DNA of 64,000 nucleotides from DATASD01 sp035478835 (GTDB taxonomy: Bacteria > Patescibacteriota > Saccharimonadia > Saccharimonadales > UBA4665), in contig DATIJH010000001.1 of assembly GCA_035478835.1 (NCBI GenBank), forward strand, positions 121,255 through 185,254, in the 5' to 3' direction. The position numbers were made by a program, and so were the translations under genes. Positions 16,394 through 24,637 of the stretch are shown in pieces. The notes beneath the pieces were generated by a model. It was given only the letters and a program-made list of their open reading frames with translations. It ran no database searches and was not told the origin of the DNA. Position 1 is the first letter of the stretch, and the number at the start of each line of letters is the position of its first letter.

Positions 16394-16971
16394 ATAATGC
16401 GCTCCAATTTTGCTACGATCACCAGGCGGTCTTTTGGCAGCCACAGCGGTGTGCAGGTGTACAAGGTGAGCTGCGCGTCCCGGGTCGGCGCCTCGACGGC
16501 TACGTCGTTCGGCTTGACTTCACTTTTGCTGGTAACGGTGTACAGATATTGTTTGCCTTGCCACCAGATGCCAATGTGATCGCCAAGCGCGGCTTTGTCG
16601 AGGTAATAAAACGTGCCGCGCGGATTGGTGTAGGTGTAGCGATGGCCGACGATGACGGTGTTGCCGCCTTTATCTGGCGTGCTGGTGTTGGGTCGCCGCC
16701 AGGGGCCGCTGCGCAGTACGCTCAAATCCTTGCCTTCAAAAATCTGTTCGTCGAGGTGCATGCTGGGCACGATGAGCCGATTTTCTTTTGGTATATTTGC
16801 AGGCGGTGTTGCCCGGCCGAGCTTTTTATTGAGCACCGCGGTTGAGTTTGCCGCGTGGTGATGGTCCTGCCACCAGTAGACCGCGCGCGGCCACAAAGGC
16901 ATTACCAGCAAATAGGCGTTGATCACAATAATCAAAGCAAAGAGCAGCGTATTGATGCGGCGCAAATTCAC
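16390..16971 (-). CDS. Sortase (class D/E-like)
   Basis: Encodes 193 residues: N-terminal membrane anchor (about 8-26), linker, and a sortase beta barrel. The catalytic triad is visible as H110 (VIVGHRY), C173 (TLYTCTP) and R182 (LPKDRLVIVAKL). Sortases cleave LPxTG-like motifs and link surface proteins to the envelope. A likely substrate, the LPNTG protein at 37016-38434, is in this window, and the LVNTG small protein is adjacent. The short length and TLYTC sequence suggest class D or E rather than A, but this cannot be fixed by eye. Confidence 0.92.
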   Translation of the reverse strand: MNLRRINTLLFALIIVINAYLLVMPLWPRAVYWWQDHHHAANSTAVLNKKLGRATPPANIPKENRLIVPSMHLDEQIFEGKDLSVLRSGPWRRPNTSTPDKGGNTVIVGHRYTYTNPRGTFYYLDKAALGDHIGIWWQGKQYLYTVTSKSEVKPNDVAVEAPTRDAQLTLYTCTPLWLPKDRLVIVAKLERII

Positions 16972-16993
16972 CCCTTTATCATAGCATTAACGC

Positions 16994-17098
16994 CTGGCAA
17001 GTAGCGTCTTGCGCGGAGGAGGGTCCAGCGTAGTGCGGCCGGACCGGCTTGGCCGCCCGCGCGTAACGCACTCCTCAATGCAAGAAGCTACTTGCCAG
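16994..17098. repeat. 105-bp near-complete imperfect palindrome (structured RNA or mobile palindromic element)
   Basis: The outer arms CTGGCAAGTAGC (16994-17005) and GCTACTTGCCAG (17087-17098) are perfectly complementary. Moving inward, TCTTGC pairs with GCAAGA and GAGGAG with CTCCTC, separated by 1x1 and 3x3 mismatches. The centre can fold as GCGGCC/GGCCGC inside GCGT/ACGC. There is no T tract on either side, so a simple terminator is unlikely. It lies between the divergent sortase and Crp/Fnr genes. No match to SRP RNA, 6S RNA, tmRNA or RNase P signatures was seen. Confidence 0.6.
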
Positions 17099-17115
17099 AC
17101 TGGAGTCTATGGCGG

Positions 17116-17144
17116 TTGTATAAAGCTGTGGCGCGGCCTATAAT
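17116..17144 (+). promoter_or_regulatory. Promoter of the second Crp/Fnr gene
   Basis: TTGTAT (17116-17121), a 17-base spacer and TATAAT (17139-17144). The predicted transcript starts about 18 bases before the ATG, and GAGGGA provides the ribosome site. Confidence 0.75.
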
Positions 17145-17168
17145 GCTAGTGCTACCTGAGGGATTTCC

Positions 17169-17816
17169 ATGCCGACTGCCATTACCCGAAAGATTACCCG
17201 TTTTATATCCCAGTACGAATCACATAGCTACAGAAAAGGTGAGGTGCTGCTGTTTGGGGGCGAACCGATCGCCGACCTTTTGTATCTGCAAGCAGGGCAG
17301 GTACGGCAGTACGATATTTCGTACCGCGGCGATGAAGTAGTGGTAAATGCGCTGAAGAACGACGTGTTTTTCCCGCTTGCTGCTGTCATGGCCAGACTAC
17401 CCAATCGTTATTTTTTTGAAGCGGTAACAGAGGTACAAGTATGCCATGTGCCGCTGCCTGACGTGCAGATATTCCTGCAGGAAAACCATGACGTGCTGCT
17501 GCATTTGTTCCAACAAGTATGCGCCGAGGCGGCTGGTTCGTATGAACGGTTGGCGCATATGATGGGCGGCACGGCGCCCAGCCGCGTGCTGTACGAGCTG
17601 CTCACGCAAGCCCGCATGTTCGGCGAAAAACAGGGCACAGTCATTTTTATCGCGATGAGCGAGAGCGAGCTGGCGGCGCGTTCTGGCTTGTCGCGCGAAA
17701 CTGTGAGCCGCGAGGTGCACAAACTCAAAAAGACCGGCTTGCTTGACGTGTCGCGTAAAGGGTTGACGATCAAGGACCGTAAGCAGTTGGAGCAAAAGCT
17801 GGGCTCGCAACTTTAG
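17169..17816 (+). CDS. Crp/Fnr family transcription regulator (paralogue of 6083-6727)
   Basis: Encodes 215 residues with the same layout as the protein at 6083-6727: effector-binding barrel (about 20-120), dimer helix and C-terminal HTH (MSESELAARSGLSRETVSREVHKLKKTGLL). Shared features include the start of the barrel (RKGEVLLFGGEPIADLLYLQAGQVRQYDI) and the DVFFPLA/ANRYFFEA-like stretch, indicating duplication. No N-terminal cysteine cluster is present. The effector is unknown; the family binds cAMP, oxygen-responsive clusters, heme or 2-oxoglutarate depending on member. Confidence 0.9.
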   Translation: MPTAITRKITRFISQYESHSYRKGEVLLFGGEPIADLLYLQAGQVRQYDISYRGDEVVVNALKNDVFFPLAAVMARLPNRYFFEAVTEVQVCHVPLPDVQIFLQENHDVLLHLFQQVCAEAAGSYERLAHMMGGTAPSRVLYELLTQARMFGEKQGTVIFIAMSESELAARSGLSRETVSREVHKLKKTGLLDVSRKGLTIKDRKQLEQKLGSQL

Positions 17817-17817
17817 C

Positions 17818-17848
17818 AGAAAAGGCGCCAGGGGTGGGCGCCTTTTCT
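17818..17848. terminator. Bidirectional rho-independent terminator
   Basis: AGAAAAGGCGCC and GGCGCCTTTTCT form a 12-bp perfect stem with a 7-base loop, with T runs on both strands. It separates the convergent Crp/Fnr and amidase genes. Confidence 0.88.
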
Positions 17849-17864
17849 AAAGGGGTGCGGTTGG

Positions 17865-19829
17865 TTAGCGGCTTAGGACGACGTCGTCGGCCTTCACAAA
17901 TCCAACCCGATGGTTAAAGGAGATTTTGTAGTACTTTTGGTTGCCATGTACGACCATGTGATCGTCGGGCGCGCTGTAGTTGATGGTCCAATCGTAAAAG
18001 TAATCGGTTGGCGGGATTTCACCGTCGGTAGTGTACGATTGGCCGGCCGGTATCGAGTACAGCTGGTCGAACGTTTGTACCGGGATGGTTGCCGGATAGG
18101 CGCTGGCCTCGGGGTAGGCGGCACCGTAGACGGCAATCGAACTCATGCCGGCCTTTGGTTTAACCGTAACGCTGTAACTTGGTTTGGATTGGCTGCCACC
18201 GGGGTTATAGAACCAGGCGAGCTGCCCGCTGTACCAAACACCGGTCCAATCCCCCTGGATGCCGCCGACTACGAATTGTTCGCCGGTGCTTGCCGTAGCT
18301 GCCATGTCGGCGTCCTCGGTGGTGCCAGGCGTGCCACCGTGCAAGTACGGGTTGCTAATGAGTGTTGAGTTAAACATTGGCTGGGTGTGCAGGTACACGA
18401 TGTCGCTGCCTTGTGGCGGCAGTGTCACGCAGGGGCCAGGCTGCTGACAATCGGTGATGGTTTGCTTGTTGGTTGCAAAGTTCGGACTAATAGTAATGGT
18501 CATGCCGACCTTTGGCTTGCGGGCATTGGCGGAGCTTGTGCTCGAATCGCTTTGGCCGTGCACCAAGTCCATGTAGTGGTTCCAGTCCCAGAATGGGCCC
18601 GGGTCCCAGTGCTGGCCGGACATTCTTGCCTGAGTCAACGTTGGTACGTTGTCGTGGCCCAAAATGTGCTGGCGGTCCAGTGGGATGTGGTATTTGGCGG
18701 CTAGATAGCGCACCAATGTGGCCGAGGACTTGTACATTGCTTCGGTGTACCAGGTGGCGCCTTGGGCAGCCTTGCCCTCGTGCTCGATGTTAATGCCATG
18801 CATGTTCATGTACCAGTCGCCGATGCCCCAAGAGACGTCGGAGTTCGGTACCATCTGCGTAATGGCGCCGTCGCTGGAACGAATGACGTAGTTGGCGCTC
18901 ACGTATGAATGCGGGTCCTGGAAGTGCGAGATGGCGCTGTCGTACGAGCCCTCGGTGTCGTGGATGTAGATGTACTTAATCTGCATGTCGGCCGGGCGAT
19001 GTGCCGGGTCGTAGTTGCCGTAGTTAGTCGGATCGTTCGGGTCGTCCTGGGCGTAGGCGGCCGGAATAAAACGGCAGCTCAGGGTGATCGGGCATTCCGG
19101 ATTTTGGCCGGGAACTCCGAATGTGTTGGTAGCGTCAGCGTTAAGGCCAAGATGGGCGAGCGGTGCGCGGTTCGCCTGGATGTTGCCGATGGCCGGTACG
19201 CTAAACGCCTGGCCGTCCTGTGTTGTGAGCGAAAGGCCTTTTTGGATAGTCGCAAATACGTCGTCGGCAAAGCCGCTGGCCGTGCCGCTCACACTTGAGC
19301 CGCTGAACTCGGCGAGCGCCGCGTACCAGTCGTTGATCGACGTCGGCAGTGTGCCGTTATTGTTTTGCTTGGCGTAGCCGGCCAGCACTGCAGCCGCCCC
19401 GCGGATGTTTTGCTGATCGCTGGTCTTAAGCGTGTCCGGCGTGACGTGCAGCAAGCTTGCTGCTTCGTCTAAGGTGTAATGCGTGAGCGCGTTGGTGCTC
19501 TGCTTGGTCTTGCCGTCGCCGCGCCCGTCAACGGTGCTGGTTACCTTGGTAGTGAGGTTGGTGAGGCCAAAGCCGCCGTCAACGCTCGGCGCGCTGCCGT
19601 GCGGCACAAGCCGCGACTCGTTATAGGCAAGCGCAACAAGCACTTGCACAGGCACGCCAAACTCCTTGGCGGCCGAATTGAATAATGTCATGCGATTTGT
19701 CTGATTCGCCGCAGCTGCCGCCACGACCGCGTTGCCGCTCACGCCCAGCACTAGAATGCCAGTGGCGAGCATTGCGCCCGCGCCAAATGCCAGGCGACGC
19801 AACCGCGTTTGTATAGTTGCTTTCTTCAT
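17865..19829 (-). CDS. Secreted N-acetylmuramoyl-L-alanine amidase with N-terminal lysozyme-like domain
   Basis: Encodes 654 residues. After a signal peptide (about 1-38) comes a transglycosylase-like region with VQVLVALAYNESRL (about 57-70), then an Amidase_2 domain (about 275-440) with YIYIHDTEGSYDSA, INIEHEG, ILGHDNVP and HWDPGPFWDW, including the zinc ligands expected in the family. The rest (about 450-654) contains two SH3-like/wall-binding type repeats (SDIVYLHTQP; SSIAVYGAAYPE). Such enzymes cut the stem peptide from murein. The start was chosen at 19829 because AGGAGGG lies directly upstream; the open frame runs 50 codons further. Confidence 0.88.
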   Translation of the reverse strand: MKKATIQTRLRRLAFGAGAMLATGILVLGVSGNAVVAAAAANQTNRMTLFNSAAKEFGVPVQVLVALAYNESRLVPHGSAPSVDGGFGLTNLTTKVTSTVDGRGDGKTKQSTNALTHYTLDEAASLLHVTPDTLKTSDQQNIRGAAAVLAGYAKQNNNGTLPTSINDWYAALAEFSGSSVSGTASGFADDVFATIQKGLSLTTQDGQAFSVPAIGNIQANRAPLAHLGLNADATNTFGVPGQNPECPITLSCRFIPAAYAQDDPNDPTNYGNYDPAHRPADMQIKYIYIHDTEGSYDSAISHFQDPHSYVSANYVIRSSDGAITQMVPNSDVSWGIGDWYMNMHGINIEHEGKAAQGATWYTEAMYKSSATLVRYLAAKYHIPLDRQHILGHDNVPTLTQARMSGQHWDPGPFWDWNHYMDLVHGQSDSSTSSANARKPKVGMTITISPNFATNKQTITDCQQPGPCVTLPPQGSDIVYLHTQPMFNSTLISNPYLHGGTPGTTEDADMAATASTGEQFVVGGIQGDWTGVWYSGQLAWFYNPGGSQSKPSYSVTVKPKAGMSSIAVYGAAYPEASAYPATIPVQTFDQLYSIPAGQSYTTDGEIPPTDYFYDWTINYSAPDDHMVVHGNQKYYKISFNHRVGFVKADDVVLSR

Positions 19830-19934
19830 AACCCTCCTACCTTTAGTTGACGCTCGGCCAAAGCCGAACCTGTTCATTACAAATGAATTATCGGGTAGAG
19901 TCTGTGAGATATCCCACAAGCATCCTCCGGCATG

Positions 19935-19943
19935 TGTGATACT
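19935..19943 (+). promoter_or_regulatory. Extended -10 box before the GH10 gene
   Basis: TGT-GATACT ends 9 bases before the ATG at 19953, leaving at most 2-3 untranslated bases and no Shine-Dalgarno. Confidence 0.5.
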
Positions 19944-19952
19944 AGTTAGTGC

Positions 19953-21755
19953 ATGACAAATCACGAACAACTTACGCATAGCGAACCGCCCGAGTTATCC
20001 CGCCGCCGTTTTCTGCAACTTGCCGCAGGAGCGGGCGCCGCACTGGTAGCAGAGGGCTGCAGTGGTCCAACCACACCTGAGTACGGCGAAGCCGTCGCCC
20101 CGGACATCCAAATGGAAGCGCACGAAATTGTTCAGCCCGAAAATATCCTTAGCGGCACGTGGCAATATATGCCCGGCGCCAAAGTCACCAAAGACGGGCT
20201 TGAGCTCACCCCGCTCAACCGCCAGATTATGGATAAGCGCAACGGCAACAAACGCTCGCCCAATCCGCCATTCAATGTGTTTGGCTCGCGCTTGCAGGTC
20301 TACGGCGATTTTGGCGCAGAAGGCACGCTTTCGGGCGATCCGACGGCTACACTGGACTTTTATGGCGATGTGCCGCTGCGCTTTGACGATATGCGGATTG
20401 AGCGCAGCCGCGTCTCATGCACCACAAAAGGTAACGAGTTGACCGTTAGTGTTTGGGATGGCTCCAGCCAAACGCCGCACGTGCAAAAATTCCCGTTCGA
20501 GGGGCTCGCCGATAAGCGCGCCATTGGTATGGAATGCCGCGGCGACGCCATGATTTTTGCCATCAACGGCCAGCAGGTCGGGCGGCTTTCCGGCGCCAAT
20601 CATCTGTTCCAAAAAGGCCAGGTGTGGTTTGGCGCTTACACCGAGCGAGGCACTGCCACGCTCCATGACCTCACTGTCGCGCCCCTCGACGGCGGCACTA
20701 TAGCCGCGGCCGACACCAGCACACTCCAGGTCGTAAAAAAGTTGCCGGACGGCGGCTTGCAGTCTAAGGTTAAGCGCCCCGGGTTTAAGCTTGGCACCGC
20801 CGTGTCGCCAAACTTCTTTGCCGATATGCTATATACCCAAATCAACGCTGGCGGCGAAGTGGCCTCCTGGACGCCCGAAAACGTCTTTAAACCCGCCGAG
20901 ACGCAGCCGATCGAAGGTGTCTTTAACTTTGCCGAAATCGACGGCCTGGCCGAGCTCGCCAAGCGCCACGGCATTGAACTCCGCGGCCACGCGCTCATCT
21001 ACGACAAGGCACTCCCCCAATGGATGGAAGACCTGCCAACCGAAACCGCCGCCGATAAACAACGCGTCAGCAAAGTGCTTGCAGATCACGTGACGGCAAT
21101 GGTCAAACACGGCAAAAAGCTCGGCATAAAAGTATACGACGTGGTCAACGAAGTTATTGACGGCTTCGGCAGTTCCGCGGACGCGCGCGACGGCAGGATT
21201 ACGATCAAAAAAGACAATGTTTTTTACCGCGCACTCGGCGATGAATATATCGATATTGCATTCAGGGCTGCCCGCGCCGCCGACCCCAAAGCCAAACTCT
21301 ACATCAACGACTACGGGCTCGAAACAAACCCGGGACGCGCCGACGTGCTCTTTGGCCTGATTGATTATTTGACCATCAAGCACCACACGCCAATCGACGG
21401 CATCGGCGTGCAAGGCCACGAATACGAATTGCCGCGTGACGCAATCAAGCCGGAAGCATTGCAGGATCTGGCGCAGCGCGCCCAAAGCCGCCACCTCGAA
21501 ATCGCCGTAACCGAACTCGACGTCACTGGCGATGACGCTGCCGACCAGGCCGACCAATATGTTTCGACCTTCAAAACCGCGCTCGGGATTCAGAATTGCC
21601 CGGACATTACTACGTGGGGTTTGTGTGACAGTGTGGGCTCGACCTACACCTTTAAAGATGGGAAGTTTAAGCCGGGCAACGCGCTCATGTACGGCGCCAA
21701 CGATCGCCCCAAAAAGAACACGCGCGATGCGCTGGTGCAAGCGCTCCAGGGCTAA
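19953..21755 (+). CDS. Tat-exported glycoside hydrolase family 10 (endo-beta-1,4-xylanase-like) protein
   Basis: Encodes 600 residues. A twin-arginine signal is clear (SRRRFLQLAAGAGAALVAEGC, about 16-36), and the Cys may be a lipid attachment site although the lipobox is weak. Residues about 60-260 resemble a concanavalin-like carbohydrate-binding domain. The GH10 domain (about 270-600) shows RGHALIYDKALPQWM, the acid/base Glu400 in VYDVVNE and the nucleophile Glu521 in IAVTELDVTG. GH10 enzymes cleave xylan chains. This is the obvious substrate for the TatAC pair at 14616-15900. Confidence 0.9.
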   Translation: MTNHEQLTHSEPPELSRRRFLQLAAGAGAALVAEGCSGPTTPEYGEAVAPDIQMEAHEIVQPENILSGTWQYMPGAKVTKDGLELTPLNRQIMDKRNGNKRSPNPPFNVFGSRLQVYGDFGAEGTLSGDPTATLDFYGDVPLRFDDMRIERSRVSCTTKGNELTVSVWDGSSQTPHVQKFPFEGLADKRAIGMECRGDAMIFAINGQQVGRLSGANHLFQKGQVWFGAYTERGTATLHDLTVAPLDGGTIAAADTSTLQVVKKLPDGGLQSKVKRPGFKLGTAVSPNFFADMLYTQINAGGEVASWTPENVFKPAETQPIEGVFNFAEIDGLAELAKRHGIELRGHALIYDKALPQWMEDLPTETAADKQRVSKVLADHVTAMVKHGKKLGIKVYDVVNEVIDGFGSSADARDGRITIKKDNVFYRALGDEYIDIAFRAARAADPKAKLYINDYGLETNPGRADVLFGLIDYLTIKHHTPIDGIGVQGHEYELPRDAIKPEALQDLAQRAQSRHLEIAVTELDVTGDDAADQADQYVSTFKTALGIQNCPDITTWGLCDSVGSTYTFKDGKFKPGNALMYGANDRPKKNTRDALVQALQG

Positions 21756-21768
21756 CGTGGCCGTTTAA

Positions 21769-22518
21769 CTAAAGATGTATGCGGACGAGAATTGGCAGAT
21801 GGTCGGAAAACTCGGTGGGCAAAATTTCTGCGGCAGCTACTTGCAGATCCGGCGTGTGAAACACGTAATCCAGTCGCCAATTGAGTCCGGATTCGCTAAA
21901 GCCATTGTACGAAAACGGCTTGGTGGTCCAGGTGTTTTGGCTCACGCCCGGCCCGGCGTTTTGTAGTAACTTGCCAATTGCCCGGATCGTTGGCGAGCCG
22001 GGCGGCGCATTGAGGTCGCCGGCAAACACGTAGTTTTCTTGGTGCTTTTTAAGCTCGGTCAGCAAATGCTCAGTCTCTTTTTGTTTGGCTGGCGTTGGCT
22101 CAAATTTATGCGTGTAACTGAGGTGCGCAGTACCGACGATGAGCTCGCGGTCGCCGATTTCGAGCGCGGCCTCGACGTAAGCACGGTACTCGTCGCCGTA
22201 GCCGCCAGTCTCGGCTGGCTCGCTCACCCATACAAAGCGGCCGTTTTTTATAGGAAACCGGCTAAAAATAGCATTGGCGAGCATGAGCTGCTTGCCGTCC
22301 GTGGACTCGATGGGCAGCTCCTGATAATGAGCATTGTAGCCGAGGCGCGCGGCAATATACTCTGGCATGTGCGGCACGGTTTGCGAGCGGCCGACGGTGA
22401 GCTCCTGCGCGCAGATGATATCCGGTTTTTGCTCGCATAAAAACCGGGCGACGTTTTCGGGATCTTCATCGTACCAGGTGTTCCATTGCAGGAGGCTGAT
22501 CTCTGCTGGATGTGACAC
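21769..22518 (-). CDS. Endonuclease/exonuclease/phosphatase family protein
   Basis: Encodes 249 residues from a GTG start. EEP motifs: ISLLQWNTWYD at the N-terminus, DIICAQELT (catalytic Glu), YVFAGDLNAPPGS (D-x-N) and FSDHLPILVRI (SDH) at the end. It is a second member of the fold in this window, unrelated in detail to 7875-8786. I chose GTG at 22518, 8 bases after the stop of the acidic gene with AGAGG upstream, rather than TTG at 22542 which lies inside that gene. Substrate not predictable. Confidence 0.85.
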   Translation of the reverse strand: MSHPAEISLLQWNTWYDEDPENVARFLCEQKPDIICAQELTVGRSQTVPHMPEYIAARLGYNAHYQELPIESTDGKQLMLANAIFSRFPIKNGRFVWVSEPAETGGYGDEYRAYVEAALEIGDRELIVGTAHLSYTHKFEPTPAKQKETEHLLTELKKHQENYVFAGDLNAPPGSPTIRAIGKLLQNAGPGVSQNTWTTKPFSYNGFSESGLNWRLDYVFHTPDLQVAAAEILPTEFSDHLPILVRIHL

Positions 22519-22525
22519 GTTTGGG

Positions 22526-22858
22526 TTATTCCTCTGGCTCAAGCGGGCGCGGTGAGTCGTGCTCGTGCTCTTCTTGATCGTTTACGCCAGTGGCGGCGCT
22601 GGCACCTTCATCGTATTTTTCGTGCTCGTCAATATCGCTGGCGTAGTCAAACTCCGGATGGTCGGCAGGCAATCGCTGGCCGTCGGCCGGGTTATCGTCC
22701 GCGGGCGCGGCTGGCGAATCATTGTCTTCCTCGAGTTTTTCCTCGTCGCGCACCGGATTAAAGAGGTCGCCTGCCGGCTCGAGCGCGTCGTCGGGCGTCG
22801 GGCGCCCGTCGGGATTGTCGGCGGCCGGGTCGTTTTGGCGTTGTTGATCTTCGTCCAT
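22526..22858 (-). CDS. Small highly acidic, probably disordered protein
   Basis: Encodes 110 residues that are about 35% Asp plus Glu with many Pro and Ala and almost no hydrophobic residues, so it is predicted to be disordered. An AGGAGG lies 6-7 bases before the ATG, which argues that it is expressed. The next gene starts just after its stop. No signal peptide or membrane segment is seen. Function unknown. Confidence 0.65.
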   Translation of the reverse strand: MDEDQQRQNDPAADNPDGRPTPDDALEPAGDLFNPVRDEEKLEEDNDSPAAPADDNPADGQRLPADHPEFDYASDIDEHEKYDEGASAATGVNDQEEHEHDSPRPLEPEE

Positions 22859-22957
22859 GCTATCCTCCTCTTGGTTATGATCTTATCATAGCGCAATTTG
22901 GGGCGCGGCGGCGTTAAAAATCGCACAGTAGTGTTGCGCACCAAGATTTAACAGATC

Positions 22958-23449
22958 TTAAGAAGGGCGGCGCGATTCGTGCTGGTAATGGTGGCGCGGC
23001 GCAATGCGCATAGCCAGAAGGTTGCCGGCGTACGCGCCAATCGTGCCGCAAATAATTGCCCCGATAATGTCGATCAAGTGGTGAACGCCGGCGGCAACGC
23101 GCGCCAAACCAATCGCCAGAGCTATGGCGAACAATACCGCGCCAAGTTTGCGGCTGTACCACAAGCACAGAGCGGCCAGATATGACGCCAGCAACGTGTG
23201 GTCAGAAGGGAATCCGTTGTCATTGCCATGCGGCAGCCACGGCTTAAAATGCCCGACCACAAACGGCCGCGGATTGTAAAATAGCTTACTGCCGATCTTG
23301 GCGAGCACTACCGCGACGACTGCGCCAATAATAGCGGCGATCACAAATCGTTTTTTATGCGGCGTATCAAGCCTAAAAAACGTAACGGCCGCGCCCAAAA
23401 CCGACAGCGCGATAAAGTATTTTGCGATTAAAACCACCAGCTCATGCAT
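22958..23449 (-). CDS. PAP2-superfamily membrane phosphatase
   Basis: Encodes 163 residues with about five membrane segments. The three PAP2 motifs are present: KLFYNPRP, PSDH (in NGFPSDHTLLASY) and ARVAAGVHHLIDIIG, supplying the catalytic His pair. The size and motif spacing resemble BcrC-type undecaprenyl pyrophosphate phosphatases, which recycle the wall-building lipid carrier; phosphatidic acid phosphatase activity is the alternative. It would fit the nearby LCP and MurD functions. Confidence 0.88.
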   Translation of the reverse strand: MHELVVLIAKYFIALSVLGAAVTFFRLDTPHKKRFVIAAIIGAVVAVVLAKIGSKLFYNPRPFVVGHFKPWLPHGNDNGFPSDHTLLASYLAALCLWYSRKLGAVLFAIALAIGLARVAAGVHHLIDIIGAIICGTIGAYAGNLLAMRIAPRHHYQHESRRPS

Positions 23450-23492
23450 CTTAGCGTTTATTGTACACCAAAATGCCGCTACCGCTAGTGGT

Positions 23493-24122
23493 TTATATAA
23501 TTTCTGGCGCTTCTTCGTCGTCGATTACGAGTGCCTGAGCGTCGGTAAGGCGTACCACCGAGTAGCCATCAGCCTCAAGATTATTAGCAATGTCGCTGCA
23601 CACCGCGTCAAAAGCCGGATTGCCAAAATGCGGCACGACCACCGAATCGGTGAGTTTGAGCCCGTCCCATATGAGCTCGGGCGCGGCGGATGCATCGTCG
23701 GCGCTGTCAAAATATTGCAGCGTTGGCCCGGCTACGATCGCTCCGGCGCTGCCGCCAGCATATACGGTTCCCTGTTGCACGAGCTTTTTAATAATTTTGT
23801 CGGCGCCGGTCTGCCGCAAAATCCAGCGCAAATAAAAGGTGTTGCCGCCGCCAATCCAAATAACATTGCAGGCTGCCAGCCGTTCGCTCAACCCGGCATT
23901 ATCCTGTGTGTAGTCCTGCAAATTAATATTGTCGAGCGTAAACCCATGCGCTGCGAGCGTGCGGCGCGTATCGAGCATCCAGGTTTTGTCGCCTTCTTCG
24001 CCGTCGGCCGCGTTTTCGATGAGTCCCAGTTTGATGTCTTGCGGTTTGCCGGCGCCGCTTAGCTGCAGAAACGTTGGTAACTGCGCCGCAGAAACCACGG
24101 TCGAACACAAAAATAACTTCAT
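23493..24122 (-). CDS. Peptidase E-like (family S51) protein
   Basis: Encodes 209 residues of the class I glutamine-amidotransferase-like fold. IWIGGGNTFYL (about 88-98) and YAGGSAGAIVAGP with the nucleophile Ser125 are S51 hallmarks; VVPHFGNPAFD probably provides the His. Peptidase E cleaves dipeptides with N-terminal Asp; relatives include cyanophycinase. No signal peptide, so cytoplasmic. AGGAGG lies 6 bases before the ATG. Confidence 0.88.
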   Translation of the reverse strand: MKLFLCSTVVSAAQLPTFLQLSGAGKPQDIKLGLIENAADGEEGDKTWMLDTRRTLAAHGFTLDNINLQDYTQDNAGLSERLAACNVIWIGGGNTFYLRWILRQTGADKIIKKLVQQGTVYAGGSAGAIVAGPTLQYFDSADDASAAPELIWDGLKLTDSVVVPHFGNPAFDAVCSDIANNLEADGYSVVRLTDAQALVIDDEEAPEII

Positions 24123-24223
24123 CGCTGGCCTCCTACCATGCTATTTATAATAGCACCTCCTGTTGTTCCATTCGCATCAAGCTTGTGGTTAAATAGCAGT
24201 AACATTTACATGAAAGGGATGTC

Positions 24224-24637
24224 ATGAAAAAGTCCGGTGTTATCATAGCTGTTCTGGTCGTCGTTGTCTTGGCTGGCGGGGCGTTTTATTTGGCGAAGCA
24301 TTCGTATAAAAAGTCTGGCTCAAGCACGGCCGGCACGAATATGAATAACTCAAGCAGCAGCGCATCGAGCACGCCAACCGCGACCAATAGCGTTGCTATT
24401 CAAGGCTTTGCCTTTAGTCCGACGGCGATCACCGTCAAGAAGGGCACAACCGTAACCTGGACCAATAAAGACAGCACGGCTCACACCGTAACGGAAACCG
24501 ACGGTCAAAAGGGCCCGAACAGCGGCGATCTGGCGCAAGGCGCAAAGTACACCTTTACGTTCGACACGGCCGGCACATTTCACTATCACTGCGCCATCCA
24601 CAGCGAAATGACGGGCACAGTCACTGTAACGGAGTAG
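24224..24637 (+). CDS. Membrane-anchored cupredoxin (type 1 copper protein)
   Basis: Encodes 137 residues: an N-terminal membrane anchor (about 5-24), a Ser/Thr-rich linker and a plastocyanin/amicyanin-like domain (56-137). The copper ligands fit H87 (STAHTV), C123, H126 and M129 (HCAIHSEM). It would carry electrons at the outer face of the membrane. No partner oxidoreductase is encoded nearby, so the partner is unknown. Its end overlaps the convergent gene by 17 bases. Confidence 0.9.
   Translation: MKKSGVIIAVLVVVVLAGGAFYLAKHSYKKSGSSTAGTNMNNSSSSASSTPTATNSVAIQGFAFSPTAITVKKGTTVTWTNKDSTAHTVTETDGQKGPNSGDLAQGAKYTFTFDTAGTFHYHCAIHSEMTGTVTVTE

Noticed and set aside
16994..17098. SRP (4.5S) RNA or 6S RNA
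   Set aside because: The conserved SRP loop GGAAG/AGCA pattern and the 6S central bubble with long flanking arms are not present.
20829..21740. Antisense ORF of 303 codons inside the GH10 gene
   Set aside because: The plus strand carries clear catalytic motifs; the antisense product is Val/Phe/Asp-rich without motifs.
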